From: Streptomyces sp. NRRL WC-3626
Lineage (GTDB): Bacteria; Actinomycetota; Actinomycetes; Streptomycetales; Streptomycetaceae
DNA length: 64,000 nucleotides
Direction of reading: 5' to 3'
Assembly (NCBI RefSeq): GCF_000718785.1
Contig: NZ_JOCA01000003.1
Coordinates: forward strand, 310,001 to 374,000
This document shows, one piece after another, positions 37,303 through 45,180 of this stretch. The notes under the pieces were generated by a model that was not told the origin of the DNA, did not search any database, and worked only from the letters and a program-made list of their open reading frames with translations. The first letter of the stretch is position 1; each line of letters starts with the position of its first letter. A program made the translations under genes and the position numbers.

Positions 37303-37881
37303 ATGGGAGTCAGGGACCCCGAGGCCACCAAGGCCCGGATCTTCGAGTCGGCGGTCACCGAGTTCGCCCGCCACGGCATCGCCGGCGCCCGCATCGACCG
37401 CATCGCGGCCGACGCGAAGGCCAACAAACAGCTCATCTACGCCTATTTCGGCAACAAGGCGGAGCTGTTCGCGATCGTTCTCGAACGCAAGATGCTGGAT
37501 CTCGCCGAGTCCGTGCCCGTCGAACCCGACGACATCGACGGCTGGATCGACCGGCTGATGGACTACCACGCCGCCCACCCCGAGCTGCTGCGCCTGCTCT
37601 TCTGGGAGGGCCTGGAGTACGGCACCGACGAGCTGCCGCACGAGGGCGAGCGCCAGGAGCACTACGTCCGCAAGGTCGCCCTGCTGAAGGACGGCCAGGA
37701 CCGGGGCGTCGTCACCGACGCCATCCCGGCCGGCGACCTGCTGTTCCTGCTGACCGCGCTGGCCAACTGGACGGCCGTCGTCCCGCAGATGCGCCGCATC
37801 CTGGTCGGCGCGGACACCGGCGACCACGCGCGGCTGCGCGCCTCGGTGAAGGAGGCGGCCCGCCGACTGGTCGCCCGCTGA
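37303..37881 (+). CDS. TetR-family transcriptional regulator
   Basis: 192 residues. The N-terminal helix-turn-helix domain reads ARIFESAVTEFARHGIAGARIDRIAADAKANKQLIYAYFGNKAELF in overlapping stretches; the C-terminal ligand domain is helical with LLRLLFWEGLEYG. Probable repressor of the divergent MFS transporter. ATG 37303 is preferred over the in-frame codon at 37273, which lies inside the operator region. Ends 10 bases from the convergent large kinase-like gene. Confidence 0.92.
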   Translation: MGVRDPEATKARIFESAVTEFARHGIAGARIDRIAADAKANKQLIYAYFGNKAELFAIVLERKMLDLAESVPVEPDDIDGWIDRLMDYHAAHPELLRLLFWEGLEYGTDELPHEGERQEHYVRKVALLKDGQDRGVVTDAIPAGDLLFLLTALANWTAVVPQMRRILVGADTGDHARLRASVKEAARRLVAR

Positions 37882-37890
37882 CCACGCCCG

Positions 37891-40800
37891 TCAGTTGGTC
37901 CCGATCCGCGACAGCAGGTCGACGATCCTGTCCTGCACCTCGTCGGTGGTGGACCGCTCCGCCAGGAACAGCACCGTCTCGCCGGATGCCAGCCGGGGCA
38001 GGTCCGCCTGGTCGACGGCGGCCGTGTAGACGACGAGCGGGGTGCGGTTGAGCTGCCCGTTCGCCCGCAGCCAGTCGATGATCCCGGCCGGCCCCGCCTG
38101 GCGCCGGTGCACCTGCATCAGGTCCATCACCACCAGGTTCGGCCGGAACTGCCCCGCCAGCGCCACCGCGTCGGCGTCGCTCGCGGCCCGCGCGACCTGC
38201 ATCCCGCGCCGCTCGAGCGTCCCGGTCAGCGCCAGCGCGATCTCCGCGTGCTCCTCGACGAGCAGCACGCGCGGGGGGTGCTGTTCGCTGTCGCGCGGTG
38301 CGAGTGCCTTCAGCAGTACGGCGGGGTCGGCGCCGTACGCGGCATCGCGCGAGGCCTGTCCGAGCCCGGCCGTGACCAGCACCGGCACCTCGGCCGCCAC
38401 CGCCGCCTGCCGCAGCGACTGCAGCGCCGTACGGGTGATCGGACCGGTCAGCGGGTCCACGAACAGCGCGGCGGGGAACGCCGCGATCTGCGCGTCGACC
38501 TCCTCGCGCGAGTGCACGATCACCGGCCGGTAGCCGCGGTCGCTGAGCGCCTGCTGTGTGGTGACGTCCGGCGCGGGCCACACCAGCAGCCGGCGCGGGT
38601 TGTCCAGCGGCTCCGGGGGCAGTTCGTCGTCCATCGGCTGCGGACGCGGCGGGTCCGCCACCTCGACGGCCCCGCCGGGACCGTCCAGCGGCTCGGGTCC
38701 CTCGGCCGCGTCCGCGTCGGGCGCCCCTATGGCGTACGAACGCCCGGTGCCCTCCGTCGTCGGCGTGCGCCGGGACTGCGCCTGGGCGTTCGCGGGCACG
38801 GGCTCGGCCGCCGGGTGCGGGCGTGCGCCCTGTTCACCGCCCGCGGCCGGATCGGGTCGCGTACCGAGCTTGCGGCGCCGGCCGCCACCGCCCGGCTGGT
38901 GCGGGGGCGGGGTCGCCGACGGCAGCGGCTGCTGCACCTGGGCGGCCTGCCGCGTGAACGGCACGCCCTGCCCGAGCGTGCGCACGCTGATCGCCCGCCC
39001 CTGGGTGGAGTTCGGATCGACCGGAGCCGAGGACTCCGCCGGCAACGGCTGGGCGACCCGCCGCACCGGCGCGCCCTCCGGCGGCAACGGCGTCCCGGAA
39101 GCGGGCGTCGGCTGCGGTACGGCCGTACCGGCGCCGGAGGTGTCACCTGCGGCGGGCCACTGCTGCGCACCGGGGGCGGCTTCGGCGTGCGCTGCCTCCT
39201 CGGGAAGCGGCTGAGCGGGGGGCAGGGGCTGGGCCTCGGCCGGCGGCTGCGCGGGAACGCCCTGGGGCGCGACGGGCATCGCCTGCGGCGGCAGCGCGGT
39301 GCCCTGCGGGGCGGGGGGCGCGGCTTGGGGCGGTACGGCGGCACCCTGCGGAGGTACGGCAGCACCCTGCGGCGGAGCCGGGGCGACCGGTACCCCTTGC
39401 GGTGGTACGGCGGCGGCCTGCGGCTGGGCGGCGGCGCCTTGCGGCGCGACGGGCGCTCCCTGCGGCGGGACCGCGGCACCCTGCGGCGCGACGGGCGCTC
39501 CTTGCGGTACGGCAGCACCCTGCGGGGCGACCGGTACTCCCTGGGACGGAGCGAGGCCACCTTGCGGGGCGACCGGTACCCCTTGCGGTGGTACGGCGGC
39601 GGCCTGCGGCTGGGCGGCGGCGCCTTGCGGCGCGACCGGTGCTCCCTGCGGCGGGACCGCGGCGGCCTGGTGCGCGTGTCCCCCCTGCGCCGGAACCGGA
39701 GCCCCCGGCCCGGCCACGGCCGGAACCGCCTGCGGAGCCGCAGCCCCCCACGGCGCCGGAGCCCCCGGAGCCTGGACGTTCGCCGCCCGGGCGGCCGGGA
39801 CGGCACCCGGAGCCTGTGCGGGGGTGCCCTCCGCCTGCTGGGCGACGGCCCGCCGACGGCGGCCCGTCGGCGCGCTGGTGGGATGCGGCTGCGGCGGGGT
39901 GTGATCATCGGCCTGGTCGTGCGGAACGGCGTCATGCCGCCCGTCGTCCGCACCCGCGTGCCCGGCCGCCTCCGCCGCCGGTCCGGCCTGCTGCTCCTGG
40001 TCCGCCTCGGCCGGCGGCAGCGCGAACACCGTACGGGGCGCGGCCTCCTGTGCCGCCGCCCGCTCGGTGGCGGCGGCCAGCGCGCGCCGGCGCCGTCCCG
40101 TGGCCTGCGCCGGGCCCGAACCCTGGGCCGGTACGTGCACCGCGACCTCGGCCCCGGCCGTGTCGTCCTCCGTGCCCCCGCCGGACGGCGCGGGCAACGC
40201 CGGCGGCAGCGCCTGCTGTTCGTCGGACCCGCGCCGGGCCCGCCGCCCGGACGGTGCGGGCATCCCCTGCGGCGGTACGGTCCCGCCCAGCCCCGTGTTC
40301 GAGGCGGCGGCCCCCGCCGCGTGCTCGGCGGCGGTGACGACGGCACCCTCGGACACCCCGGCGGCGCCGGCGAGTTCGATCTCGGCGCCCACCGCGGCCG
40401 GCGCGTCCTCGGCCGGCCGGCCACGCCGCCGCCCGGTGCCACCGGACGGCGCGGACTCGTCGTCGGCGGCGGCCGCGGCCGCGCGGCGCCTGCGGCGGCC
40501 GGTGGGAGCGGACTCCGAGCCGTCGTCCGCGCCCGGCACCTCGCTCTCCAGGAAGGCGTCCACGGAAGCGCGCCGCGCCCGGCGCCGCCCGCCACCGGAG
40601 GCCGGCTCGGCGACAGCGGGCTCCGGGGCCACGATCGCCAGCTCGGCGGCCGGCACGGACCCCGCCCCGCCCCCGATCGGCACCTCGAGGACGAAGGCGC
40701 TGCCGCTCATCCCGGGCACCTCGTGCGTCTGCAGCACACCGCCGTGCGCCCGGACGATCCCGCGCACGATCGGCTCGTGCACCGGGTCGCCGCCGCCGTA

Positions 40801-42324
40801 CGGTCCGCGCACCTCGATGCGTACGACCTCGCCGCGCTGCGCCGCCGCGACCACGACCGTGTTGTCCAGATAACCGCCTGCCGACACGGGTGTGTTGCCG
40901 GTCGCGTCGACACCCGCGACGTCGGCGACGAGGTGCGCGAGGGCGGTCGCGAGCAGTCGCGGGTCGACCTCGGCCTCGATGGGCGGCGCGTGCACCGCGA
41001 ACTGCACCCGGCCGGGCCCGATGAGCTCCACGGCCCCCTCGACGCCGGCGGCGACGACGGCGTCGAGCATCACCTTCGTACGGGCGACCTGATCGCCGCC
41101 GGTGTCGAGGCGCTGGTAGCCGAGGACGTTGTCGATGAGGGTGGTGATGCGGGCGTAGCCGGCCGACAGGTGGTGGAGCACCTGGTTGGCCTCGGGCCAC
41201 AGCTGTCCGGCGTCGTCGGCGGCCAGCGCGGACAGCTCGCGGCGCAGTTCGTCGAGCGGGCCGCGCAGCGACCGGCCGAGCAGGGTGAGCAGCTGGTCGT
41301 GCCGGGCGGCGAGGGCCTCGTAACGGTCCTTCTCCCGCTCGCCGAGGGCGGCGTACCGCTCCTCGTTCGCGGCGAGTTCCTCGGTGTGCCGCTCGGCCAG
41401 CTCCTCCAGCTCGGCGACGTGGCTCTGGCGCAGGGCGGTGAGTTCGGAGGCGTGTTCCTCGGCGAGCCGCTCCAGCTCCTCGGCGTGCTTGCGCCCGGCC
41501 TCCTCCTTCTCCTCGGCGAGCGTGTCGAAGGGGCGCCGGTCGGCGAAGGTCATCACGGCGCCGACGAGCTGGTCGCCGTCGCGCACCGGCGCGGTCGTCA
41601 GGTCGACCGGCACCTGGTCGCCGTTCTTGGCGTACAGCACCTGCCCGCGCACCCGGTGCTTGCGTCCGGAGCGCAGGGTGTCGGCGAGCGGGGACTCGCC
41701 GTACGGGAAGGGGGCGCCGTCCGCGCGCGAGTGCAGCACGAGGGTGTGCAGTTCGCGCCCGCCGAGTTCGCCCGCGCGGTAACCCAGTATCTGGGCGGCG
41801 GCCGGGTTGACGAGGACGATCCGCCCGTCGGTGTCCGTGCCGACGACGCCCTCGGAGGCGGCGCGCAGGATCATCTCGGTCTGCCGCTGGGACCGGGCGA
41901 GCTCGGCCTCGGTGTCGACGGTGCCGGACAGGTCGCGGACGACGAGCATCAGCAGTTCGTCGCCGGTGTAGCCGTCGTTGGCGTACGCCTGCTGGCCGGT
42001 CTCCAGATTCGCACTGGTGACCTCGACCGGGAACTCGGTGCCGTCGGTGCGCCGGGCGACCATCCGCGTGGGCTTGGTGCGCGCGTGGGGGTCGACGTGG
42101 TCGGGCCGCCGCATGGATCCCGGGATGAGCTTGCTGTCGAACTCCGGCAGCAGATCCAGCAGCCCCCGGCCGACCAGCGCGGTGCCCGGGGTCTCGAACG
42201 CCTCGAGGGCGATGGTGTTGGCGTTGACGACGGTCCCGTTGGCGTTGACCAGCACCAGGGCGTCGGGTAGCGCGTCCAGTATGGCTGCGAGGCGAGCAGC
42301 GCCTCGGGATGGCCTGCTGCTCAC
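37891..42324 (-). CDS. giant PAS-PAS / histidine-kinase-like / tandem receiver protein
   Basis: 1477 residues. Domains in order: PAS (about 10-120), PAS (150-265, LRAASEGVVGTDTDGRIVLVNP), a coiled coil (275-350), a kinase-like region (350-570), a 650-residue Pro/Ala/Gln-rich disordered region with PPQG/APQG repeats, and two C-terminal receiver-like domains (about 1220-1330, 1345-1477). The phospho-acceptor His is absent: the site reads RSLRGPLDELRREL where active kinases have SHELRTPL, and the ATPase N-box is HLVAD instead of NLLxNA. The second receiver has VLLVEEHAE and the phospho-acceptor region LVVMDLMQV. GTG 42324 has GGGAGGAAG upstream. Probably a signalling scaffold. Confidence 0.83.
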   Translation of the reverse strand: MSSRPSRGAARLAAILDALPDALVLVNANGTVVNANTIALEAFETPGTALVGRGLLDLLPEFDSKLIPGSMRRPDHVDPHARTKPTRMVARRTDGTEFPVEVTSANLETGQQAYANDGYTGDELLMLVVRDLSGTVDTEAELARSQRQTEMILRAASEGVVGTDTDGRIVLVNPAAAQILGYRAGELGGRELHTLVLHSRADGAPFPYGESPLADTLRSGRKHRVRGQVLYAKNGDQVPVDLTTAPVRDGDQLVGAVMTFADRRPFDTLAEEKEEAGRKHAEELERLAEEHASELTALRQSHVAELEELAERHTEELAANEERYAALGEREKDRYEALAARHDQLLTLLGRSLRGPLDELRRELSALAADDAGQLWPEANQVLHHLSAGYARITTLIDNVLGYQRLDTGGDQVARTKVMLDAVVAAGVEGAVELIGPGRVQFAVHAPPIEAEVDPRLLATALAHLVADVAGVDATGNTPVSAGGYLDNTVVVAAAQRGEVVRIEVRGPYGGGDPVHEPIVRGIVRAHGGVLQTHEVPGMSGSAFVLEVPIGGGAGSVPAAELAIVAPEPAVAEPASGGGRRRARRASVDAFLESEVPGADDGSESAPTGRRRRRAAAAAADDESAPSGGTGRRRGRPAEDAPAAVGAEIELAGAAGVSEGAVVTAAEHAAGAAASNTGLGGTVPPQGMPAPSGRRARRGSDEQQALPPALPAPSGGGTEDDTAGAEVAVHVPAQGSGPAQATGRRRRALAAATERAAAQEAAPRTVFALPPAEADQEQQAGPAAEAAGHAGADDGRHDAVPHDQADDHTPPQPHPTSAPTGRRRRAVAQQAEGTPAQAPGAVPAARAANVQAPGAPAPWGAAAPQAVPAVAGPGAPVPAQGGHAHQAAAVPPQGAPVAPQGAAAQPQAAAVPPQGVPVAPQGGLAPSQGVPVAPQGAAVPQGAPVAPQGAAVPPQGAPVAPQGAAAQPQAAAVPPQGVPVAPAPPQGAAVPPQGAAVPPQAAPPAPQGTALPPQAMPVAPQGVPAQPPAEAQPLPPAQPLPEEAAHAEAAPGAQQWPAAGDTSGAGTAVPQPTPASGTPLPPEGAPVRRVAQPLPAESSAPVDPNSTQGRAISVRTLGQGVPFTRQAAQVQQPLPSATPPPHQPGGGGRRRKLGTRPDPAAGGEQGARPHPAAEPVPANAQAQSRRTPTTEGTGRSYAIGAPDADAAEGPEPLDGPGGAVEVADPPRPQPMDDELPPEPLDNPRRLLVWPAPDVTTQQALSDRGYRPVIVHSREEVDAQIAAFPAALFVDPLTGPITRTALQSLRQAAVAAEVPVLVTAGLGQASRDAAYGADPAVLLKALAPRDSEQHPPRVLLVEEHAEIALALTGTLERRGMQVARAASDADAVALAGQFRPNLVVMDLMQVHRRQAGPAGIIDWLRANGQLNRTPLVVYTAAVDQADLPRLASGETVLFLAERSTTDEVQDRIVDLLSRIGTN
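39290..39690. repeat. in-gene repeats encoding PPQG/APQG
   Basis: Tandem degenerate 15- to 36-bp DNA repeats within the giant PAS protein gene, encoding variations of AVPPQGAPVAPQGA. In frame throughout, so copy number can vary without frameshift. Confidence 0.8.
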
Positions 42325-42580
42325 GAGACGCTTCCTCCCTGTTACCGCGACGTGCCGACCGCTCGGGCCATCTTGCCAACCTGCCCGCAACGTGTCACGC
42401 GAGGGATTCTAAGGGCTGGGATTGCGCTCGCGACGCGGGATGGGACGTACATCGCATCAGGAAGTGACGGCGATGTGACGCCCGGTGCGCCCCGGACCCC
42501 TGACTGCCTGCGCCGACACGGCCGGAACCTTCGCTGTACCTTTACGCCCCCTGTGCCCCGACTCGCTTCCGCACGCCCCC

Positions 42581-43030
42581 TCAGGCGCCCCGCGCGGAGC
42601 GCGTTTCGGGCAGCAGCGGCACCAGCCGGTCCCAGCGGGCGATCTCGCATCCGTTCGTACGGCCGTACGTCGCGTCGACCGGGCGGCCGGCCCAGGTGCC
42701 GGTGACCCGGGCGGTGGCCGGACCCCCGTACCGCAGGGTGCAGACGGCGTCGCGCGGCACGGGGGCGAAGGCGTCCCGCCCCCACCGGGTGTTCCGCTCT
42801 ACGGCCGCGCAGGCCCCGACGGGATCGGGGTGGCTGCCGCCGCCGGGCCGGCACCGCACCTCGTACGTCCCGTCCGCCCCGCCGCCCGCGTCGCGCACGG
42901 TGACGGTGAGACGGTCCCCGCGCGGGGACGCGTCCTGGGCGTGCGCCGGGTGAGGCGCGGCGGACAGGGGGACAAGGGCGGCAGCGGATACGGCGACGGC
43001 CGCGCGGAGGTGTGTCATGAGCCGGGACAT
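42581..43030 (-). CDS. SSI-type (subtilisin inhibitor-like) secreted protease inhibitor
   Basis: 149 residues. A signal peptide ends near HPAHAQ (about residue 32). The mature domain has the two SSI disulfides: Cys60-Cys74 (RCRPGGGSHPDPVGAC) and Cys97-Cys128 (VCTLRYGG to NGCEI), and the conserved VTGTWAGRPVDATYGRTNGC segment after the reactive loop. Aligned with the classical CPMVY reactive site, the P1 residue is Leu99. It should inhibit subtilisin-like or chymotrypsin-like proteases outside the cell. ATG 43030 is chosen for a normal signal peptide. Confidence 0.9.
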   Translation of the reverse strand: MSRLMTHLRAAVAVSAAALVPLSAAPHPAHAQDASPRGDRLTVTVRDAGGGADGTYEVRCRPGGGSHPDPVGACAAVERNTRWGRDAFAPVPRDAVCTLRYGGPATARVTGTWAGRPVDATYGRTNGCEIARWDRLVPLLPETRSARGA

Positions 43031-43219
43031 GACCTGACCAACGCGCCACCGCGCGGGACGTTGCGCCACGCGGGCGTGACGAGGGGAAGTGCTTTGCCCT
43101 GCGGGCTCCCCGCCTAGTACCGTGGGTGCCGATTGGTGACAGCCCACGCGGTTGTGTCATCATCGGCACGCACCGACTCGCACGCGCTCACGCGCGGACA
43201 GCCTGTGCGACCTGTGCAT

Positions 43220-43310
43220 GGAGGCGTCGCCTAGTCCGGTCTATGGCGCCGCACTGCTAATGCGGTTTGGGGTTTACGCTCCATCGAGGGTTCAAATCCC
43301 TCCGCCTCCG
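43220..43310 (+). tRNA. tRNA-Ser (anticodon GCT)
   Basis: 91 bases. Acceptor GGAGGCG / CGCCTCC, anticodon loop CTGCTAA, long variable arm, T arm GGGTTCAAATCCC. The acceptor stem is identical to that of the tRNA-Ser at 28705. Confidence 0.95.
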
Positions 43311-43319
43311 CACTGTCAC

Positions 43320-43348
43320 GAAGCCCCGGTCCCCGCGACCGGGGCTTC
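43320..43348 (+). terminator. terminator of tRNA-Ser(GCT)
   Basis: GAAGCCCCGGT ... ACCGGGGCTTC, 11-bp perfect stem with a 7-base loop, 9 bases after the tRNA. Confidence 0.75.
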
Positions 43349-43408
43349 GTCGTTCCCACCCCGTCGATCCGGCGTTCGCGCAGGTCGCAAGGGGTGAACC
43401 AAACGGAT

Positions 43409-43437
43409 TTCACATGGCGGCGGCAGTCATGTAATGT
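43409..43437 (+). promoter_or_regulatory. sigma-70-type promoter of tRNA-Arg
   Basis: TTCACA (43409-43414) and TAATGT (43432-43437) are separated by 17 bases and stand about 63 bases before the tRNA. Confidence 0.6.
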
Positions 43438-43499
43438 TCTTCCTGTCGCCGCGAGCGGGCCGAAAGGACCGGGAAGCGGCGAGAAAACTGAAGAAACAA

Positions 43500-43572
43500 G
43501 CACTCGTAGCTTAACGGATAGAGCATCTGACTACGGATCAGAAGGTTGCAGGTTCGAATCCTGCCGAGTGCA
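43500..43572 (+). tRNA. tRNA-Arg (anticodon ACG)
   Basis: 73 bases. Acceptor GCACTCG / CGAGTGC, anticodon loop CTACGGA with ACG, T arm GGTTCGAATCC. Probably the insertion site of the degraded integrative element that follows. Confidence 0.95.
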
Positions 43573-43580
43573 CACAGGTC

Positions 43581-43613
43581 AAAGGCCCTGCCGGATTACC
43601 CGGCAGGGCCTTT
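43581..43613 (+). terminator. terminator hairpin after tRNA-Arg
   Basis: AAAGGCCCTGCCGG ... CCGGCAGGGCCTTT, 14-bp perfect stem, small loop, with T residues in the stem end. Confidence 0.8.
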
Positions 43614-43633
43614 GACATCAGCGGTTGACATCA
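43612..43633. repeat. paired 9-bp repeats at left end of the element scar
   Basis: TTGACATCA at 43612-43620 and again at 43625-43633, 13 bases start to start. A matching pair with sequence CTGACACCA and the same spacing lies at 45075-45096. Possible integrase arm-type sites. Confidence 0.5.
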
Positions 43634-43653
43634 ACGTCCGCGCGCGGCGCCGG

Positions 43654-44482
43654 TCAAGCGGCCGTTTCGCCGTCGGTGTCGCCCTGGTCGTCGTCCAGTC
43701 CCAACGCGTCGTCCATCCGATCGGCGGCGGCCCTCAGCGTCGTTCCCATCACGTGCGCGTACGTGCAGCGACGCGCACGTGTGGCGCAGGTCATGAACCC
43801 GCACTCGCCGCACCCGGGCGTCCCGACACAGGATGGTGAGCATCCTGTTCAGGCTGCGCGGATCGATCACCCTGCCCGTGTGAGTCGTGAAGATGAGTCC
43901 CGCCGGCTGTTCGTCCGTCGGCTTCCGCTTGGGCCCTGCAACCTGGCGTTCCAGATCCTGCGCCGCGCGGTGCTCGGTGAGCGTCTGCACACACCGCCGG
44001 GGCAGAGAGATCGTGCGGACGGACCGCATCGTCTTCGGCGTTCCGAAGACGAGCGCTCGCCAGATGCGCTGAACGTTTCGGCGCACTCGGAGCGTCCCCG
44101 CGTTCAGGTCCACATCCGACCACGTGAGCCCCCATACCTCCCCGCGGCGTAGGCCGGTGGAGACCAGTAGCAGCCACAGAGCGTAGAGACGGTGGGGTCG
44201 CGCTGTCTTCAGGAGCGCTTTCGTCTCGGCGACGTCCAACGGGCGAACCTCCTTCGGGTCTACGGTGGGGGTCTCTACGATCCGGGCCACGTTCCGTGCG
44301 GTGACCGGTACGGGAGTCGGCCGGTTGACGGGGTGTGGGGGCACCACGAGGGTCTTGAGCCAGTCGGGCAGGGGCCGCAGCAGCGCGGGCCCCACGGTCG
44401 CGTAACGGCTGCCGTCGACGATGCTGCCGGCGGCGAGGACGTAGCCGCCCCATGCGCGGGTGTCGACCAGCGGGGCGAGGGT
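43654..44482 (-). pseudogene. prim-pol / tyrosine integrase fusion remnant
   Basis: Two broken genes joined in frame. At about 44336-44482 is a fragment of a primase-polymerase (DTRAWGGYVLAAGSIVDGSRY, PLPDWL). From about 44300 the frame continues as a phage-type tyrosine integrase: PKEVRPLDVAETKALL, STGLRRGEVWGLTW with the first catalytic Arg, LIFTTHTGRVIDPRSLN, and HDLRHTCASL with the HxxR box. After that, about 30-40 codons holding the second catalytic His and the Tyr nucleophile are missing. The normal C-terminus (HVMGTTLRAAADRM to GETAA) follows in another frame and ends at 43654. The N-terminal SAM-like domain is also gone. Non-functional remnant of an actinomycete integrative element, adjoining tRNA-Arg. 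Confidence 0.82.
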
Positions 44483-44567
44483 TCCGGCGGTGTTGTGCAG
44501 CCGTACGGCGGACGGGATGGGAGCCGGGGAGGGTTGTGGTTCAGCGGACGCGGCTGACGTCGGCGCT

Positions 44568-44978
44568 TCAGTTCTCAGACGAGTCTGCTTCGGCGTGTTC
44601 GGCAAAGACCTCGCGTGCCACGGCGTAGCTGTCAAACGCGCGAGCGACACCCGCGTAGACGGCCATCTGGATGAAGGCTTCGACGATCTCCTCTTTGGTC
44701 ACGCCATTGTGCAGAGCGATACGCAGCTGGCCCCGGAGCGGCTCGAGGATGCCCAGGCTCGCCGTAATGGTGACCGAGATGAGTGCGCGGGTGCGGAGGT
44801 CGAGATGCTCGCTGCGAGTCCATGCGTCATTGAAGGCGTGTTCGGTCGCGATCCGTGTGAAGTCGTAGGCGTTGTCAGGTTCCGTCGGCCTAGGATCGAC
44901 ATACGGCGCCAGGCTGAAACCAAGGATCTTCTCGGCGTTGTTCAGAGCGCGCGTGTAGTCAGCGTCGTGTTCCGTCAT
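44568..44978 (-). CDS. carboxymuconolactone decarboxylase-like protein
   Basis: 136 residues from ATG 44978 (MTEHDADYTRALNNAEKIL). The AhpD-like helical core is ALISVTITASLGILEPLRGQ and LRIALHNGVTKEEIVEAFIQMAVYAGVARA read in pieces. It lacks the CxxC of peroxidatic AhpD members, so it fits the 4-carboxymuconolactone decarboxylase or related group. Codon use is less GC-biased than its neighbours (many A/T third positions), pointing to recent acquisition. It lies between the integrase scar and the right-hand repeats, so it may be cargo. Confidence 0.82.
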   Translation of the reverse strand: MTEHDADYTRALNNAEKILGFSLAPYVDPRPTEPDNAYDFTRIATEHAFNDAWTRSEHLDLRTRALISVTITASLGILEPLRGQLRIALHNGVTKEEIVEAFIQMAVYAGVARAFDSYAVAREVFAEHAEADSSEN

Positions 44979-45074
44979 GGCGCCATTCTGCGTGCTGCCG
45001 ACCCAAGGGCATTGGACCGGCACGACGCTCGAATTAGTCGACTATGTCGGGTTTGTCAAGAGCGCCCCTTTTCG

Positions 45075-45096
45075 CTGACACCAGTACCTGACACCA
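45075..45096. repeat. paired 9-bp repeats at right end of the element scar
   Basis: CTGACACCA at 45075-45083 and 45088-45096, 13 bases start to start, mirroring the pair at 43612-43633 in the same orientation. May mark the right boundary. Confidence 0.45.
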
Positions 45097-45180
45097 ACAA
45101 GGCTGGACAGCAACAGACACCGCCGAACATGCCCGGGAGTGCGGGCCGCCGGCCCGTGGGGTCCGGCGGCCCGGCGGTGG

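Noticed and set aside
38107..42270. A 1387-codon open frame antisense to the giant PAS protein
   Set aside because: The minus-strand frame has clear PAS and receiver domains and strong third-position GC; the antisense frame is its shadow.
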